Below are positions 7,156-7,636 of a DNA stretch of 7,636 nt, in pieces. Within the stretch, counting starts at the first letter, position 1. The number at the start of each line of letters is the position of its first letter. This DNA is from Fidelibacterota bacterium (GTDB lineage Bacteria; Fidelibacterota; BS150m-G59). The stretch covers positions 1-7,636 of the forward strand of contig JADHUZ010000051.1 of the NCBI GenBank assembly GCA_016784265.1. The letters are read 5' to 3'. A program made the position numbers and the translations under genes. Below the pieces are notes generated by a model that was not told the DNA's origin, did not search any database, and worked only from the letters and a program-made list of their open reading frames with translations.

Positions 7156-7636
7156 GTGAAACCTGCGGCTAAAACATTGAAAATCTACACAGCAAAAAAA
7201 ATCTATCCCGTTTCTTCTGAGCCGATTGAAAATGGTACAGTCGTAACTAAAAACGGCAAAATTGTTGCCATCGGAACACAAAAGGGAATCAAAGAACGAT
7301 TCTCGTATCCAGCGTCGAGTATCGAGTGTCGAGCATCAATTATTCCAGCATTTGTCAATGCGCACACACATTTGGAACTCGACCAATTTGCCGGGCGAGT
7401 AAAAATCCCGCAAGATTTTGTGCCGTGGATTGAAGAAGCGTCAATGATTTTTCAGAAAGAATTTCAGGAAAATTTACATCCCGAAATTAATGCCGATAGT
7501 TTGAAAAAAGTCGGAATTTGTGCTATCGGCGATATTTCTTCGGTTGGTTTTTCACCAAAAATTTTAAACGAATCTGGCGTTTCTGCACGAATATTTCACG
7601 AAGGATTAGACGTTTTATCAGCGAACACAGAGGCAA
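7156..7636 (+). CDS. Amidohydrolase, deaminase-like (HTHLEL type), 3' end cut by the window edge
   Basis: About 160 codons of a larger protein; family members are usually 370-450 residues. The N-terminal composite beta-sandwich shows as KIYTAKKIYPVSSEPIENG and KNGKIVAIG (32-40). The metal-binding HxH of the amidohydrolase barrel follows in IIPAFVNAHTHLEL, with H70 and H72. The HTHLEL form and 'PIENG' opening resemble the aminodeoxyfutalosine deaminase / adenosine-deaminase-like branch of the superfamily, possibly menaquinone-related; this is resemblance only. The later His, Lys and Asp ligands lie outside the window. The start is uncertain. GTG 7156 is used here, TTG 7177 gives the family-like 'MKIYTAKK', and neither has a Shine-Dalgarno. 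The frame is open back to 7102 after a TAG at 7099. A heptamer repeat encodes residues just before the HxH. A one-base frameshift from an ATG at 7107 would add a signal-like N-terminus. Confidence 0.85.
   Translation, partial: MKPAAKTLKIYTAKKIYPVSSEPIENGTVVTKNGKIVAIGTQKGIKERFSYPASSIECRASIIPAFVNAHTHLELDQFAGRVKIPQDFVPWIEEASMIFQKEFQENLHPEINADSLKKVGICAIGDISSVGFSPKILNESGVSARIFHEGLDVLSANTEA
7301..7342 (+). repeat. Degenerate heptanucleotide tandem repeat inside the amidohydrolase gene
   Basis: Three clear 7-base units stand in tandem: TCGAGTA (7315-7321), TCGAGTG (7322-7328) and TCGAGCA (7329-7335). A diverged TCCAGCG (7308-7314) precedes them, and weaker TC-initial heptamers flank them on each side (TCTCGTA, TCAATTA). 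Three units are 21 bases, exactly seven codons, so the reading frame is kept. They encode the stretch around SSIECRA, between the beta-sandwich and the HTHLEL motif. I saw no other tandem copy in the window. Confidence 0.7.

Noticed and set aside
7085..7636. Possible defence or biosynthetic cluster at the right edge
   Set aside because: Only one truncated amidohydrolase and one small lipoprotein-like gene are visible; neither carries a defence or cluster hallmark.

Overview
The window looks like bacterial chromosome from an AT-leaning, probably diderm and uncultured lineage. Two features suggest the FCB superphylum or a neighbour: a secreted protein with Asp-rich FG-GAP-like loops, and a lipoprotein-like protein with a cohesin-type 'GGFQF ... 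RLLGFSMSG ... NVVLADPTG' pattern. Clear Shine-Dalgarno sequences (GGAGG, AAGGAG, GAGGGG) argue against typical Bacteroidota, which mostly lack them. No 16S or other marker is present, so this placement is an inference.

Left part (1-1187, minus strand): the 5' part of a long gene whose 3' end lies outside the window. It has 394 complete open codons, a signal peptide and at least four Asp-rich loops, suggesting an exported beta-propeller. A 144-base gap separates it from the next block.

Centre (1332-6520, minus strand): a compact housekeeping block transcribed right to left, yqeY - cvpA - mutS2 - dnaG. The first three genes are tightly packed: a 3-base gap, then an 8-base overlap. dnaG follows after 64 bases. 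DnaG makes replication primers. MutS2 is an ATPase with an Smr nuclease-type domain, linked in other bacteria to recombination control and stalled-ribosome rescue. CvpA is a membrane protein, and YqeY is a small protein with a GatB-like tail domain. The block resembles the 'macromolecular synthesis' neighbourhood, but rpsU is absent upstream of yqeY and rpoD is absent downstream of dnaG.

Right part (6521-7636): a 102-base divergent intergenic region drives the block leftward and a small lipoprotein-like gene rightward. The lipoprotein gene is followed by a good candidate intrinsic terminator. After that comes the 5' part of a metal-dependent amidohydrolase with the HTHLEL motif, cut by the window end. 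Its start is ambiguous: a hydrophobic 21-codon ORF in another frame lies just upstream and overlaps the terminator. A heptanucleotide tandem repeat is embedded in frame in the amidohydrolase, just before its metal-binding motif.

I found no RNA gene, CRISPR array, insertion sequence or phage signature, and no convincing novel multi-gene system. The most unusual items are the heptamer array inside a coding region and the terminator/small-ORF/start arrangement before the amidohydrolase.
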